From Algoriphagus marinus (GTDB lineage: Bacteria > Bacteroidota > Bacteroidia > Cytophagales > Cyclobacteriaceae): a stretch of DNA of 64,000 nucleotides. Shown here piece after piece: positions 53,181 through 62,834 of this stretch (its first letter is position 1; every line of letters begins with the position of its first letter). Below the pieces are notes generated by a model, which made no database searches, was not told the DNA's origin, and saw nothing but the letters and a program-made list of their open reading frames with translations. The stretch spans positions 1-64,000 of the forward strand of contig NZ_MSPQ01000010.1 in assembly GCF_001936475.1 (NCBI RefSeq), written 5' to 3'. Position numbers and translations under genes: made by a program.

Positions 53181-53980
53181 GGATTGTTTCTAGTCAAAAA
53201 ATCTTCAATTAATCGATTTACTTCTGCTGGCTTTTCAATGCTACTACTATGTCCAGCTCCTGGGATCATATGAAGTTTTGATCCTTTTATCCCCATTTGA
53301 ATAAATTTAGCTTTTTCCGGTTTCGTAGCCACATCCTCGTCCCCGACAATAACCATCGTAGGGCAGTTGATTTTTGAAAGTTCTTCTTCTACTCCTCTTC
53401 GATAAATTACCCCCTCTACAGGCCCTGTAATTGACTTTTTATTTGAACTCAACTGCTTTTTCCAAAAGATAATTGACTCTTTATTAATAGGATCATTAAG
53501 CCAACTTTGAGCGAACATAATCGGCATCACTTGATTGGCTACAGGAGGTATGACCCCAAACCATCTCACGATACCATTTAGCATTTTATATTTCGGCAGG
53601 TTTTCAACCGGCTCTGGATTGGCAGAGGTATCAAGAAGAATAAGACTCTTGATCAATTTTGGGTGGCGGGCCGCAAGTCTCATACCCACAAATCCTCCCA
53701 TAGAAAGTCCCGCAAAGTGAACCGGTCCCTTTACCAATTTTTTGATCAACTGGGCTGCATCCTCAGTCAGGGTCTCCATATCAAAAGGACCAATAGCTTC
53801 ACTTTGTCCTTGACCGCGATGATCATAGCCAATGACCCGATAGTTTGTTTTTAAAAAATCAATCTGATCCTGAAACATCCGGTTGGAATATAATAAGCCA
53901 TGTGAAAACACAATAGTCTCCTCTCCGATTCCAGTATCTTGATAGTGGATCTTAACCCCATTTACATCTATCTCTGCCAT
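53177..53980 (-). CDS. Alpha/beta hydrolase
   Basis: This 267-residue soluble protein has the HG oxyanion motif IVFSHGLLYSNRMF, nucleophile GLSMGG, the acid in VIVGDEDVATKP and His in GAGHSSSIEKP. This is the classic alpha/beta-hydrolase order. It resembles broadly annotated esterase or 3-oxoadipate enol-lactonase-like proteins, so the substrate is uncertain. No signal peptide; probably cytoplasmic. Confidence 0.85.
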   Translation of the reverse strand: MAEIDVNGVKIHYQDTGIGEETIVFSHGLLYSNRMFQDQIDFLKTNYRVIGYDHRGQGQSEAIGPFDMETLTEDAAQLIKKLVKGPVHFAGLSMGGFVGMRLAARHPKLIKSLILLDTSANPEPVENLPKYKMLNGIVRWFGVIPPVANQVMPIMFAQSWLNDPINKESIIFWKKQLSSNKKSITGPVEGVIYRRGVEEELSKINCPTMVIVGDEDVATKPEKAKFIQMGIKGSKLHMIPGAGHSSSIEKPAEVNRLIEDFLTRNNP

Positions 53981-54029
53981 TTTTGCTTTGGTTCGTTGTC
54001 TTGTAAAGAATCTATCGAAAAGGGAATTT

Positions 54030-55622
54030 TCATTCCCAATCTAATCCTGGCTGCTTTAAAATGATATTTTCTTCAGCTTTGGCTTTTTCAACCATTACTT
54101 TTACATCATCCAATAATTTTTTAGCATCGTAAACGATTCCATCTTTGACGGTATATTTTACTCCTCCCACTCGAATTGGCTGGTTATTCTCATCAAGTCT
54201 GATTGCTCCAGTTCCATATAAAACCTTTAAGTTTTGAAGTGGATTTTCCTCAAGAATCACAAAGTCCGCCAATTTGCCAATCTCCACAGTTCCAATTTCC
54301 TTTTCCATACCAAGGAGTTCTGCCCCATACATTGTAGCTGACCGTATGACTTCCAAAGGATGAAATCCTGCTTCTCGCAGCAATTCCAATTCTCTGATAA
54401 AGGCAAAACCATATAACTGATAAATGAACCCAGAATCTGAACCTGCTGTAACCCGACCTCCACGATTTTTATATTCGTTGATAAACGTCATCCAAAGTCT
54501 ATAATTCTCCTTCCACTGAATCTCTTCTTCTGTGGTCCAATCAAACCAATAAGAACCGTGAGATTGTCGACTAGGCTGGTAGTATTTCCAAAGGGAAGGC
54601 AAGGTGTAAACGGGATGCCATTCGGCAGTCCTTGCTCTCATAAGATCCCGATTCGCTTCATAAATATTAAATGTCGGGTCAAGGGTGAAATCCAGCGCTA
54701 ACAGTTCATCCATCACATTATTCCAATGCTCTGAATAGGGTGCTGCGGCTTGCTTCCAAAGCTTTCCTGCTTCTCCGAATCGATGTTGCTCATTCTGATA
54801 GTTGTAATCCAATCTGAAATCCTGAATCGTACGATCTTCAAATAATGCCTCTGGAAGACCATACCAATGCTCCATCGAAGTCAATCCCGCCCGGGCTGAG
54901 TTCAACACATTCCATCTTGCCACATCAAGTTGCTGATGATGCATTGCCGAGCGAAGTCCCAAACGCTTATTTTCTGAAATAGCTGCCTGCATGACTTCAG
55001 GGCTTGCTCCAAAAAACTTAATCCCATCAGCACCTTTAGCTTTATTTTCATTAACCCAAGATTTTGCTTGCTCAGCAGTTGTAATTGGTTTTTCAGCTTT
55101 TTGTCCAAAAGAAGTATACGCAAAAAGCCTAGGGGCTGTAATCTCATTACCAGCTGATCTTTTCTTTTGCTCCAGCACCCAATCCAATCCATTGCCTGCA
55201 GAAGGATCTCTCACCGTAGTGATTCCATGAGCCATCCAAAGCTTATAAACATATTCTGCAGGAGTACCTTGTCCAGTCCCCCCAATATGTCCATGAGAAT
55301 CAATAAATCCAGGCATCAAATAATGACCTTCGAGTTCATACACTTTGTCATCTGGACCTGCTTTTGGACGACGGCTTTCTGGGATAGGAAGGCCTGGATA
55401 GCCCACCACTTGAATCTGAGCTATTTTATTTTTCTCCACTACAATATCCACTGGACCTATAGGCGGCGCTCCTGTCCCATCGATTAAGATGACTCCCCGA
55501 AGTATCAAGCGTCCGTATTGTCCGTCGCCTTCAGCCCGGTCTGGGGCTGGTTGGATTTGAGAGAGCGCTGGAAGCAAAGTCCAGAAAGCGAGTACGATGA
55601 ATAGTGCGAAATTCTTTTTCAT
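54030..55622 (-). CDS. Secreted amidohydrolase family protein
   Basis: A signal peptide (MKKNFALFIVLAFWTLLPALSQ) precedes an imidazolonepropionase-like metal-dependent hydrolase. It has an N-terminal beta-sandwich (LRGVILIDGTGAPP), metal motif FIDSHGHIGGTG (HxH), histidine ligands further on (AMHHQQLD, MEHWYG), catalytic Asp in TAGSDSGFIY, and a C-terminal beta part (GKLADFVILEENPLQNL). The substrate is unknown. Two copies of an ~88 bp repeat lie directly upstream. Confidence 0.88.
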   Translation of the reverse strand: MKKNFALFIVLAFWTLLPALSQIQPAPDRAEGDGQYGRLILRGVILIDGTGAPPIGPVDIVVEKNKIAQIQVVGYPGLPIPESRRPKAGPDDKVYELEGHYLMPGFIDSHGHIGGTGQGTPAEYVYKLWMAHGITTVRDPSAGNGLDWVLEQKKRSAGNEITAPRLFAYTSFGQKAEKPITTAEQAKSWVNENKAKGADGIKFFGASPEVMQAAISENKRLGLRSAMHHQQLDVARWNVLNSARAGLTSMEHWYGLPEALFEDRTIQDFRLDYNYQNEQHRFGEAGKLWKQAAAPYSEHWNNVMDELLALDFTLDPTFNIYEANRDLMRARTAEWHPVYTLPSLWKYYQPSRQSHGSYWFDWTTEEEIQWKENYRLWMTFINEYKNRGGRVTAGSDSGFIYQLYGFAFIRELELLREAGFHPLEVIRSATMYGAELLGMEKEIGTVEIGKLADFVILEENPLQNLKVLYGTGAIRLDENNQPIRVGGVKYTVKDGIVYDAKKLLDDVKVMVEKAKAEENIILKQPGLDWE

Positions 55623-55624
55623 AT

Positions 55625-55712
55625 GATCATATTTTGTTTTCTAAAGGCCACATGAAATCTCGCAGAATATAATTATCCCAATACGTAACTTTTGAGTCAT
55701 ACTCGATTTCAT
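55625..55712 (-). repeat. Dispersed ~88 bp repeat, copy C
   Basis: On the minus strand it reads ATGAAATCGAGTATGACTC, a variable middle, then GAGATTTCATGTGG and an A/T-rich end. It abuts the amidohydrolase gene start. Its ends are near inverted repeats (ATGAAATC...GAGATTTCAT). Confidence 0.75.
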
Positions 55713-55714
55713 CT

Positions 55715-55802
55715 GTTTATAATTGTTTTTAATAGACCACATGGAATCTCTCAAGGATTATGACAATCACATTTTGTGAATCTAAGCCAAGCTCGATTTC
55801 AT
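55715..55802 (-). repeat. Dispersed ~88 bp repeat, copy B
   Basis: This tandem neighbour of copy C has a period of about 90 bp. It starts ATGAAATCGAGCTTGG on the minus strand and ends GAGATTCCATGTGG followed by AAAACAATTATAAACA. The 55623-55937 gap holds these two repeats and the fabI terminator; I see no gene in it. Confidence 0.75.
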
Positions 55803-55885
55803 AAGGTATGGTGGTAAAATCAGATCAATAAGATAGCTGAAAATCCTTTAACAAAAAACTTGATCCTGACTAAGGAAAGTATAAA

Positions 55886-55918
55886 AAAAAGCCCTTCAGA
55901 AAATCTCAAGGGCTTTTT
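55886..55918 (-). terminator. Rho-independent terminator of fabI
   Basis: An AAAAAGCCCTT/AAGGGCTTTTT stem with an 11 nt loop is followed by T residues on the minus strand. It lies about 20 bp after the fabI stop. Confidence 0.88.
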
Positions 55919-55937
55919 GGTATAAGGTTGGTGGTTG

Positions 55938-56753
55938 TTATAAATCTTTTACTTTTTCCATCATCTCTTCTGAGATTCCGGTAAATGAGTAGCCTCCGTC
56001 ATGGAATAAGTTCTGCATAGTCACCATCCGTGTCAAGTCTGAGAACATAGTGACAATGTAATCTGCGCAAGATTCTGCTGAGGCATTACCTAGTGGAGAG
56101 AGAGACTCTGCAAAGTTAAAAAAGGAGTCAAATCCTCCAATTCCTGTCCCTGCAGTTGTTTTTGTAGGTGATTGGGAAATAGTATTTACTCTTACTTTCT
56201 TCAATTTTCCGAATCGGTAGCCATAGCCTCTTGCGATACTTTCAAGTAAAGCTTTGGCATCTGCCATATCTGTATAAAAAGGAAAAACTCGTTGTGCGGC
56301 AATGTAGGATAACCCAACGATTGATGCCCATTCGTTCATCACATCTTGCTTTTCAGCTACCTGCATCATCTTATGAAAAGAAATCGCAGAGACATCATAG
56401 GACTTCATCGCCCAGTCGTAGTTCAAATCACCATAAGATCTACCTTTTCTGATATTTGGTGACATTCCAATAGAATGTAAAAGGAAGTCAAAATTGCCTC
56501 CGAGGTACTCCTTTGCTTCGGTATAAAGTTTTTCTATATCTTCCAAACTTGTGGCGTCAGCTGGAATCACGATCGTGTTACATTCCTGGGCTAGTTCGTT
56601 GATAGCTCCCATTCGCATAGCAATTGGGGCATTGGTTAGGACAAATTTAGCGCCTTGCTCTTTAGCTTTTAGCGCTGTTTTCCAAGCAATTGAATTCTCA
56701 TCCAGTGCACCTGTGATGATTCCTACTTTTCCTTTCAGCAAATTTTCTGGCAT
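55938..56753 (-). CDS. fabI: Enoyl-[acyl-carrier-protein] reductase [NADH] FabI
   Basis: FabI catalyses the last reduction of each fatty acid elongation cycle. The 271-residue short-chain dehydrogenase has the FabI-style nucleotide loop GIITGALDENSIAWKTAL, the LLHSIGMSP strand, catalytic Y-x6-K in FPFYTDMADAKALLES and the substrate loop PTKTTAGTGIGGF. Length and motifs are standard. Triclosan-type inhibitors target this family. Confidence 0.95.
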   Translation of the reverse strand: MPENLLKGKVGIITGALDENSIAWKTALKAKEQGAKFVLTNAPIAMRMGAINELAQECNTIVIPADATSLEDIEKLYTEAKEYLGGNFDFLLHSIGMSPNIRKGRSYGDLNYDWAMKSYDVSAISFHKMMQVAEKQDVMNEWASIVGLSYIAAQRVFPFYTDMADAKALLESIARGYGYRFGKLKKVRVNTISQSPTKTTAGTGIGGFDSFFNFAESLSPLGNASAESCADYIVTMFSDLTRMVTMQNLFHDGGYSFTGISEEMMEKVKDL

Positions 56754-56837
56754 ATAGCTATTGGGTTGGTTTCAAAAATATGTTCAAAAATAGGTAAAAA
56801 ATATGATTCTAGACTTCAATCCCCAACAACAGCCTAA

Positions 56838-58487
56838 TTACCGCAGTAATTCCTTGGCACTTTCCAAAGCTGAAGCTGATGGCGAAACCCCAGCAATCAT
56901 CTTTGCAAGTTCTTCAATTCTCTCCTCGCGATTCAATAATTTTATTTTACTTATCGTCTTTGCGGAACTATTGTCTTTGTATACAAAAAAGTGAACATCG
57001 CCTTTTCCTGCAACTTGTGGCAAATGCGTAATACAGATAACCTGATGATTTTTAGAAATATCCTGCATCATCCCAACCATTTTAAGCGCGACTTCCCCTG
57101 AAATACCAGAATCTATTTCGTCGAAAATAAGTGTAGGAAGTGCCATCTTATCTGCCATCAAATATTTGATCGCAAAAAGTAGCCTTGAAAACTCTCCACC
57201 GGAAGCAACTTTTTTCAAAGGTTGAGGAGCTGACCCTTTATTGGCAGAAAAGAGAATCTCTATTTCATCAATGCCACTTAAATTCGGTGAAATAGATTTA
57301 TGTTCAAACTCAATTTTAGCATTTTCCATACCGAGGCCAGAAAGAAGAATTTCCAGTTCTTTGCTAAATACTTTAAAACAGGAAATCCGCTTTTTTTGAA
57401 GCTTCAAACCAGAGTCAAAAAGATTTTCTTGAGCTAACTCCAATTCTTTAGCTGTAATTTGAAGGACTTCATCCAGATTTTGAACTTCAAAAACTTTTTC
57501 AGCCAGTTCTTTTTCCAAAGCCATCAATTCTTCAACCGTAGCTAGGCCATGTTTTTTCTGAAGCTGATAAATCCTACTCAATCGATCTCTTGTATGTTCC
57601 AGCTTTTCAAAATCCACTTCTACAGCACTCTCCTCATCACCGAGTGTTTCCTCAATATCCTGCAATTCGATTAGTAAAGATTGAAAGCGGGTCCTCAATT
57701 CTTCATAAACATGAGCCAGTTTAGAAAGCGCCTGCATTCCATTATTAAGCTGAGTCATTCCATTAAGAACCCCTACCTCCTCATCTTGGAGTAAATGAAG
57801 CATCTCATTCATCCTAAGTTTAATTTCTTCTGCATTTTCGAGGATTTCCTGAGAAGATTCCAGTTCATGTTGCTCCCCCTCTCTAAGCCCCAACGCACTG
57901 AGTTCTTCGAGTTGAAAAGCATTAAAGTCTGCTTCCTTTTTCAGCTCAATAGCACGTTGCTGCAAAGCCTCAAATTTCTTTTGGGCAGCTTTATAAGTTC
58001 TAAAGTTAGATTTATACTCTTTTGTCTCAGAGCTAGTCTGTGCAAATGCATCGATCAAACCAAGTTGATATTCTCCAGAGCCTAATTGGAGGGTGTCATG
58101 CTGAGAATGAACATCCATCAATTTGGCACCTAGAATCTTGAGCGTCTCAAGCAAAACCGGTGTATCATTGATAAAGGATCTGGATTTACCACTTGGACTG
58201 ATTTCTCTCCGGACAATACAAGTAGCATCATAATCCAAATCTTCGCTCTCAAAAAACTTGGTCAACCCATAATTCCCAATCTCAAAAACCCCTTCAATCA
58301 CACATTTCTTATCCTCGTGTAGAAGGACTTTAGTGTCTGCACGATTACCAAGCAGCATCCCAACAGCACCTAACATAATCGATTTTCCTGCACCAGTTTC
58401 CCCGGTAATCATACTCAATCCTACTCCAGGCTGCATGAGCAGCTGGTCTATCAGGGCATAATTAGCGATGCTTAGTGATTTGAGCAT
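56838..58487 (-). CDS. recN: DNA repair protein RecN
   Basis: RecN is an SMC-like ATPase for double-strand break repair. Walker A is GETGAGKSIMLGAV near residues 28-41. Two coiled-coil arms flank the middle, and the C-terminus has the signature KKVASGGEFSRLLFAIKYL and Walker B LIFDEIDSGISG. Its 549 residues match the family. It is preceded by the porD-like gene in a conserved Bacteroidota order. Confidence 0.97.
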   Translation of the reverse strand: MLKSLSIANYALIDQLLMQPGVGLSMITGETGAGKSIMLGAVGMLLGNRADTKVLLHEDKKCVIEGVFEIGNYGLTKFFESEDLDYDATCIVRREISPSGKSRSFINDTPVLLETLKILGAKLMDVHSQHDTLQLGSGEYQLGLIDAFAQTSSETKEYKSNFRTYKAAQKKFEALQQRAIELKKEADFNAFQLEELSALGLREGEQHELESSQEILENAEEIKLRMNEMLHLLQDEEVGVLNGMTQLNNGMQALSKLAHVYEELRTRFQSLLIELQDIEETLGDEESAVEVDFEKLEHTRDRLSRIYQLQKKHGLATVEELMALEKELAEKVFEVQNLDEVLQITAKELELAQENLFDSGLKLQKKRISCFKVFSKELEILLSGLGMENAKIEFEHKSISPNLSGIDEIEILFSANKGSAPQPLKKVASGGEFSRLLFAIKYLMADKMALPTLIFDEIDSGISGEVALKMVGMMQDISKNHQVICITHLPQVAGKGDVHFFVYKDNSSAKTISKIKLLNREERIEELAKMIAGVSPSASALESAKELLR

Positions 58488-58525
58488 GATGGATAAAATC
58501 GGTTGGTAAAACTAGAAAAACGAAT

Positions 58526-59428
58526 TTAGCTTTTCAGCAAATCATTATACTTTTTCGCATTATTGGGATCTACTTCCAATAATAATTCGACAGCTTCAGT
58601 CCGAATATCCAATGGAGCATTCTTTAATATTTGAGAAATCTCATCGCTTTTTGCATCCATAAAGGAAATCGTAAAAATTCCATTAGGCTGAGCTTTATTG
58701 GCTTCTGCCAGAATTCGAATTGATTCTAGGATATTTTGATAGGCCTGATTCGGTTGAGTTTGAAGAATATCCAAACCTTGTCTATGATATAAGTAATAGG
58801 CATCACGAATCTTTGAAAAAACTGAAGAAATATAAATATCATTAATCAACCAGTAGCGATTTCTTCGATCAGAAGTGCTCTGTCCCCAGCCCTGTCTCCC
58901 GGATTTTTGCGCATTGTTGACAATGTCATTTGCGATCTCAAAAAAGTCATCTCCACCTCGACTTTGGAATGAATCATAATCCATTCCTAATGCAATGTGT
59001 GCATAAAAGGCTAGCAATGAACTGATATTATTTAAATAAGTAAATCGATTAAACTCTAAGGGCTGTGATTCGATGTATTCAAAATTCCAGTTTCGGTCTG
59101 CAAAATTAAAAAGTAAGCTTTCGAAATTCGTTCCATAGACCGGACGAACAGTTTGTATTTGCACAGTGGCATTATAACTCCCAACCTGCGGCACTTCGTT
59201 TATTGTAATCAAAAGATTACCCTTGATTCTTTCTTCACCCCGAAACTCATCAGTAGTCCAGGATCGTCTATTGAGAAATTGCTCAAAACTGGTTTTCATT
59301 TGATTGAAAACATCTGTGTTTTGAATTCTAGATCTATCGCTGTTAATGATAACCGTAAAATTGAGCTCTTGGGAAAAAGCTACTATAGTCATCAGGAATA
59401 GTGGTAAAAGAAGCAGGGCTTTTTTCAT
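58526..59428 (-). CDS. DUF4835 family protein (PorD-like)
   Basis: The start at 59428 (MKKALLLLPLFLMTIVAFSQ) gives a clean signal peptide, and the longer frame overlaps coaBC. The 300-residue mature protein has the family features NFTVIINSDRSRIQNTDVF, ENIRGNLLIT-like and FTYLNNISSLLAFYAHIALGMDYDSF. DUF4835 proteins have been linked to type IX secretion as PorD; I rely on memory for that link. It sits between coaBC and recN as in many Bacteroidota. Confidence 0.85.
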   Translation of the reverse strand: MKKALLLLPLFLMTIVAFSQELNFTVIINSDRSRIQNTDVFNQMKTSFEQFLNRRSWTTDEFRGEERIKGNLLITINEVPQVGSYNATVQIQTVRPVYGTNFESLLFNFADRNWNFEYIESQPLEFNRFTYLNNISSLLAFYAHIALGMDYDSFQSRGGDDFFEIANDIVNNAQKSGRQGWGQSTSDRRNRYWLINDIYISSVFSKIRDAYYLYHRQGLDILQTQPNQAYQNILESIRILAEANKAQPNGIFTISFMDAKSDEISQILKNAPLDIRTEAVELLLEVDPNNAKKYNDLLKS

Positions 59429-59457
59429 TAATCTAAAAGATAAAGAAATATCCATGT

Positions 59458-60666
59458 TCAAATCCAAACTGGGATAGTTTTGATCTGATCCAAAATTAAA
59501 TTTGCAATTACATCCTTCGAAGAAACTTCAGAAGAAACCGATTGACCTGAGCCTTGAAAAATCTCGACTTTATTTGTGTCGAGTTTAAATCCAGCTCCCT
59601 CTTCCCTCGTCGAATTTAGAACTATGAGGTCAAAATTCTTTTTTTGAAGTTTAGCCTTTGCATTCTCTTTTTCATTCTCAGTCTCCAAGGCAAAGCCTAC
59701 ATGGATTTGATTTATCTTTTTTAATTTTCCAAGTTCGCCGGCGATATCCACGTTCTTTTTCAACTCCAAAATCACGTTAGAATCACTTTTTTTGATTTTC
59801 TCTTCTGAGACTTTTGCTGGTGCATAATCCGCTACAGCTGCTGCAAAAACACAAATATCCATCTGAGGATGAATTGATGAGGATGCTCTGAACATTTCAT
59901 TTGCAGTGTTAACATCCTTCCAATGAAATTTTTCCTTTTCAACTTCTAAAGAAACTGGACCTGAAACTACGTAAACATCAGCTCCTCTTTCCTGAAAAGC
60001 CTTGGCAAGTGCCAGCCCCATTTTTCCACTGGAATGATTACTGATAAATCTCACAGGATCTAACGCTTCCTGGGTGGGTCCCATTGTAATTAAGACTTTT
60101 TTTCCTTTAAACTCTTGTGAGGAATTGAAATATCGAAGGAGTTCCAAAAGGATGTGCTCAGGTTCCATCATTCTGCCTTGACCTGATAGCCCGCTTGCAA
60201 GCTCACCGGATTCAGCATCTAAGATTTGATTTCCGAATGATCTCAACTTGGACATATTTGCCAGTACCGATGGGTGCTGATACATATCTAAGTCCATTGC
60301 CGGGGCAAGCATCACTGGGCAACGAGCAGAGAGATATACTGCCGATAAAAGATTGTCACAAAGCCCATTCGCAAATTTTGCAAGAGTATTTGCACTGACT
60401 GGTGCTATTAAAAATAAGTCAGCCCAGAGACCTAGCTTCACATGATTATTCCATTCTCCAGTCTCGTCTTTCTTAAATTGACTTAAGACGGGATTTTTGG
60501 AAAGTGTAGCTAAGGTGAGAGGGGTGATAAAATCAGAAGCAGAAGCGCTCATAATGATTTGCACTTCTGCTCCAGCTTTGACCAATAATCGAGTAAGATG
60601 AGCCGACTTATATGCAGCGATGCTGCCAGTCACCCCTAATAAAATTTTCTTACCCTGAAGGCTCAT
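59458..60666 (-). CDS. coaBC: Bifunctional phosphopantothenoylcysteine decarboxylase/synthase CoaBC
   Basis: This enzyme joins cysteine to 4'-phosphopantothenate and decarboxylates the product in CoA synthesis. The N-terminal flavoprotein (GKKILLGVTGSIAAYKSAHL, catalytic His in GEWNNHVKLG, LAPAMDLDMY) is CoaC; the C-terminal half (VLITMGPTQEALDPVRFISN, FALETENEKENAKAKL) is CoaB. I start at 60666 (MSLQGKK); the longer frame overlaps rpoZ. It lies 4 bp after the rpoZ stop. Confidence 0.95.
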   Translation of the reverse strand: MSLQGKKILLGVTGSIAAYKSAHLTRLLVKAGAEVQIIMSASASDFITPLTLATLSKNPVLSQFKKDETGEWNNHVKLGLWADLFLIAPVSANTLAKFANGLCDNLLSAVYLSARCPVMLAPAMDLDMYQHPSVLANMSKLRSFGNQILDAESGELASGLSGQGRMMEPEHILLELLRYFNSSQEFKGKKVLITMGPTQEALDPVRFISNHSSGKMGLALAKAFQERGADVYVVSGPVSLEVEKEKFHWKDVNTANEMFRASSSIHPQMDICVFAAAVADYAPAKVSEEKIKKSDSNVILELKKNVDIAGELGKLKKINQIHVGFALETENEKENAKAKLQKKNFDLIVLNSTREEGAGFKLDTNKVEIFQGSGQSVSSEVSSKDVIANLILDQIKTIPVWI

Positions 60667-60670
60667 AAGA

Positions 60671-60985
60671 TTATTCCCCTTGTGGTTCTTCAGGGAATCT
60701 ATGGTAAACTTTTCCCTCGATAAATTCTTCCATTGCCAAAGTACTTGGCTTAGGCATTCTTTCGTAGAATTTAGAGATTTCGATTTGCTCCTTGTTTTCG
60801 AATACTTCTTCAAGGTTATCTACAGTAGAAGCAAACTCAGAAAGCTTATTATTCAATTCTTCCTTAAGAGTATTTGAAATCTGCTTTGCTCGCTGTCCCA
60901 CGACATGAAGTGACTCGTAAATATTACCAGTCTTATCTGCGATTTTGTCCAAATCTCTTGTAATGATCGATGGATTAGTAGCCAT
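60671..60985 (-). CDS. rpoZ: RNA polymerase omega subunit, Bacteroidota type
   Basis: This 104-residue protein starts MATNPSIITRDLDKIADKTG and has VVGQRAKQI, the region matching the omega helix that wraps the beta' tail. The acidic extension (EQIEISKFYERMPKPSTLAMEEFIEGKVYHRF) is typical of the Bacteroidota RpoZ family. It lies between bamD and coaBC, the usual order in this phylum. Confidence 0.92.
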   Translation of the reverse strand: MATNPSIITRDLDKIADKTGNIYESLHVVGQRAKQISNTLKEELNNKLSEFASTVDNLEEVFENKEQIEISKFYERMPKPSTLAMEEFIEGKVYHRFPEEPQGE

Positions 60986-61003
60986 GTGCTTATTAGTTAT
61001 GTT

Positions 61004-61918
61004 TTACTTATTTTCTTTTGTTTCCGCAGGAGGGCCAGTTGTAACTTTTGCTGCCTGTGCAGCGGCTTGCTCTGCGTATTTCGTTTTCAGTTCCATATGG
61101 TCTACAAGCTCTTTTTTAGCTTGTTCCTCATATTTTTTTACCTCACCAGTATATTGGCTGCTTGGATATCTTCGGTAAAAGGTTGAAGCAAATCCAATCG
61201 CATCATTCAACCTTTCTTCCTTCTTTTGGTAAGCACTGTTTTTTGCATAACCAGCACTAACTTCTACCAGTTTATAAGCGAGTTCCTCATTGTATTTACT
61301 TTCAGGATAGTCCTTCGCGAAATTCTGAAAATTGATGATGCAAGCTCGGTAGAAATCACCCGGATACAAACCGTCTTTCAACCTGTAATACATAGAAGAT
61401 TCCTGATAGGCTTTCTCTTCAAATCTACTTTGCAAATCTACTAGCATCTCCATGGCTCGCTCATAGCTTGCCGATCCTGGGAAAGCTGTCACAAACTGCT
61501 GAATAGCCGAAACTGCTTCTTGTGAACTTTGTTGATCCAAATTATAATCAGGAGAATCCAAATAAAGTGAATATGCATTCATAAAAAATGCTTCTTCTGC
61601 TAATGGACTTCGATTATAGGTTCTATAGAAATTACTGAAATAACCAGCTGCTTCGATGTATCTCTTTGTCTTAAAGTGACAATTCGCATAGTTATAATCA
61701 GCTAATTCGGCTTTTTCACTCCCACGAATCACGGGAAGCACCTTATCATATAGAATAATCGCTTTATTATACTCTCCAGCCTGATAATAGTCATTCGCGC
61801 CTTTATATAGCTCTTCCCAATTGGTGCTTTTCTCCAATTTATTGAAAGGCCCACATGAAGCGAAGGCTAAGGTAATAATCAGAATTAGAATGGATTGTAC
61901 GCGCATTTTCATTTTCAA
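61004..61918 (-). CDS. bamD: Outer membrane protein assembly factor BamD
   Basis: BamD is a lipoprotein of the BAM complex. A lipobox AFASC (Cys at about residue 22) precedes TPR-like repeats (DYYQAGEYNKAIILYDKVLP, CHFKTKRYIEAAGYFSNFYRTYNRSPLAEEAFFMNA). The C-terminus has a short low-complexity tail (KTKYAEQAAAQAAKVTTG). ATGs at 61912 or 61906 are alternative starts. It precedes rpoZ by 18 bp. Confidence 0.93.
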   Translation of the reverse strand: MKMKMRVQSILILIITLAFASCGPFNKLEKSTNWEELYKGANDYYQAGEYNKAIILYDKVLPVIRGSEKAELADYNYANCHFKTKRYIEAAGYFSNFYRTYNRSPLAEEAFFMNAYSLYLDSPDYNLDQQSSQEAVSAIQQFVTAFPGSASYERAMEMLVDLQSRFEEKAYQESSMYYRLKDGLYPGDFYRACIINFQNFAKDYPESKYNEELAYKLVEVSAGYAKNSAYQKKEERLNDAIGFASTFYRRYPSSQYTGEVKKYEEQAKKELVDHMELKTKYAEQAAAQAAKVTTGPPAETKENK

Positions 61919-61977
61919 GACCGCAAATATACGGGATAATTATTCGGATTCAAATGGGTTGTGAAATGGCATGAAGA

Positions 61978-62694
61978 TCACTTCTTCACAACGAGCTTCT
62001 TGGTGACAATATTTTTATTGTCAAGGAAAAGTGTGTAGAAGTACACACCTGGATTGAAATCTGACACATTAATTATCAGTGATTTCCTACTTGGATCAAG
62101 CTCATAATCCACAATGGGATTTCCAATAAAACTATTTATTGCAATCCTCGCTTTAACTTTTGAGTTTTTAAATTCGTAGTCAAATTGTGCTATTCGATTA
62201 CTTGGATTAGGGTATACATCACTTAGAATTATCTCCTTATAGTCGAATTCGTCTACTTTATTTTCTGCGTTAGCAACTTCATAGACCGCTTCTACAACGA
62301 ATGTTTCCCTGATATTAGTTTCATTTGCGAAGAACAGATCAAAAGAACCTCGAGTCTCGGCGATTCCCATCTGAAAATCCAAATACAAATCAGTAACTAT
62401 TTCCCCTGGTTCCAGCGTTAGTTTTATCTTGGCAAGATCTCTTTTAGGATCATAACATTGGTCTCCAATACATACTTTAATGCTTTGAGAAGAGCCTATA
62501 TTTCCTTTCAAATTCTTAAGAAAGAAGGTTTTTTGCTGATCAGAATCGTTTTGAAGAATTACGGTTTTTCGTTGAGTGGTTCCCAAATCCCCGTTGAACT
62601 CAAGGGCTTCGCTGAGCACACGAACTTGCTGCGCACTTCCCAAAATAGGAAGCGACAGCCAGAGGCATGTAAAAAGTATCAGCAATCTGTTCAT
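61978..62694 (-). CDS. Secreted protein with type IX secretion C-terminal sorting domain
   Basis: This 238-residue protein has a signal peptide (MNRLLILFTCLWLSLPILGSAQ), a beta-rich middle (about 25-145, FFLKNLKGNIGSSQSIKVCIGDQC) and a C-terminal T9SS type A domain from about residue 160: SDVYPNPSNRIAQFDY and NPGVYFYTLFLDNKNIVTKKLVVKK. The C-terminal domain targets the protein to the outer surface, where it would be removed or attached to lipid. Function otherwise unknown. It is the only T9SS cargo I recognise here. Confidence 0.85.
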   Translation of the reverse strand: MNRLLILFTCLWLSLPILGSAQQVRVLSEALEFNGDLGTTQRKTVILQNDSDQQKTFFLKNLKGNIGSSQSIKVCIGDQCYDPKRDLAKIKLTLEPGEIVTDLYLDFQMGIAETRGSFDLFFANETNIRETFVVEAVYEVANAENKVDEFDYKEIILSDVYPNPSNRIAQFDYEFKNSKVKARIAINSFIGNPIVDYELDPSRKSLIINVSDFNPGVYFYTLFLDNKNIVTKKLVVKK

Positions 62695-62834
62695 GTAGAA
62701 TTTTAATCTATAAGCTCTTCAGTTTTTAAAACTGTATTCAATATACGGACAAATTTAGCTTGAAGGTTATCAGATTCAGGAAATCTGCGGTTAAATTCTG
62801 TTAACCCCTAGAAAATAATTTTAGAAAGATGTCG

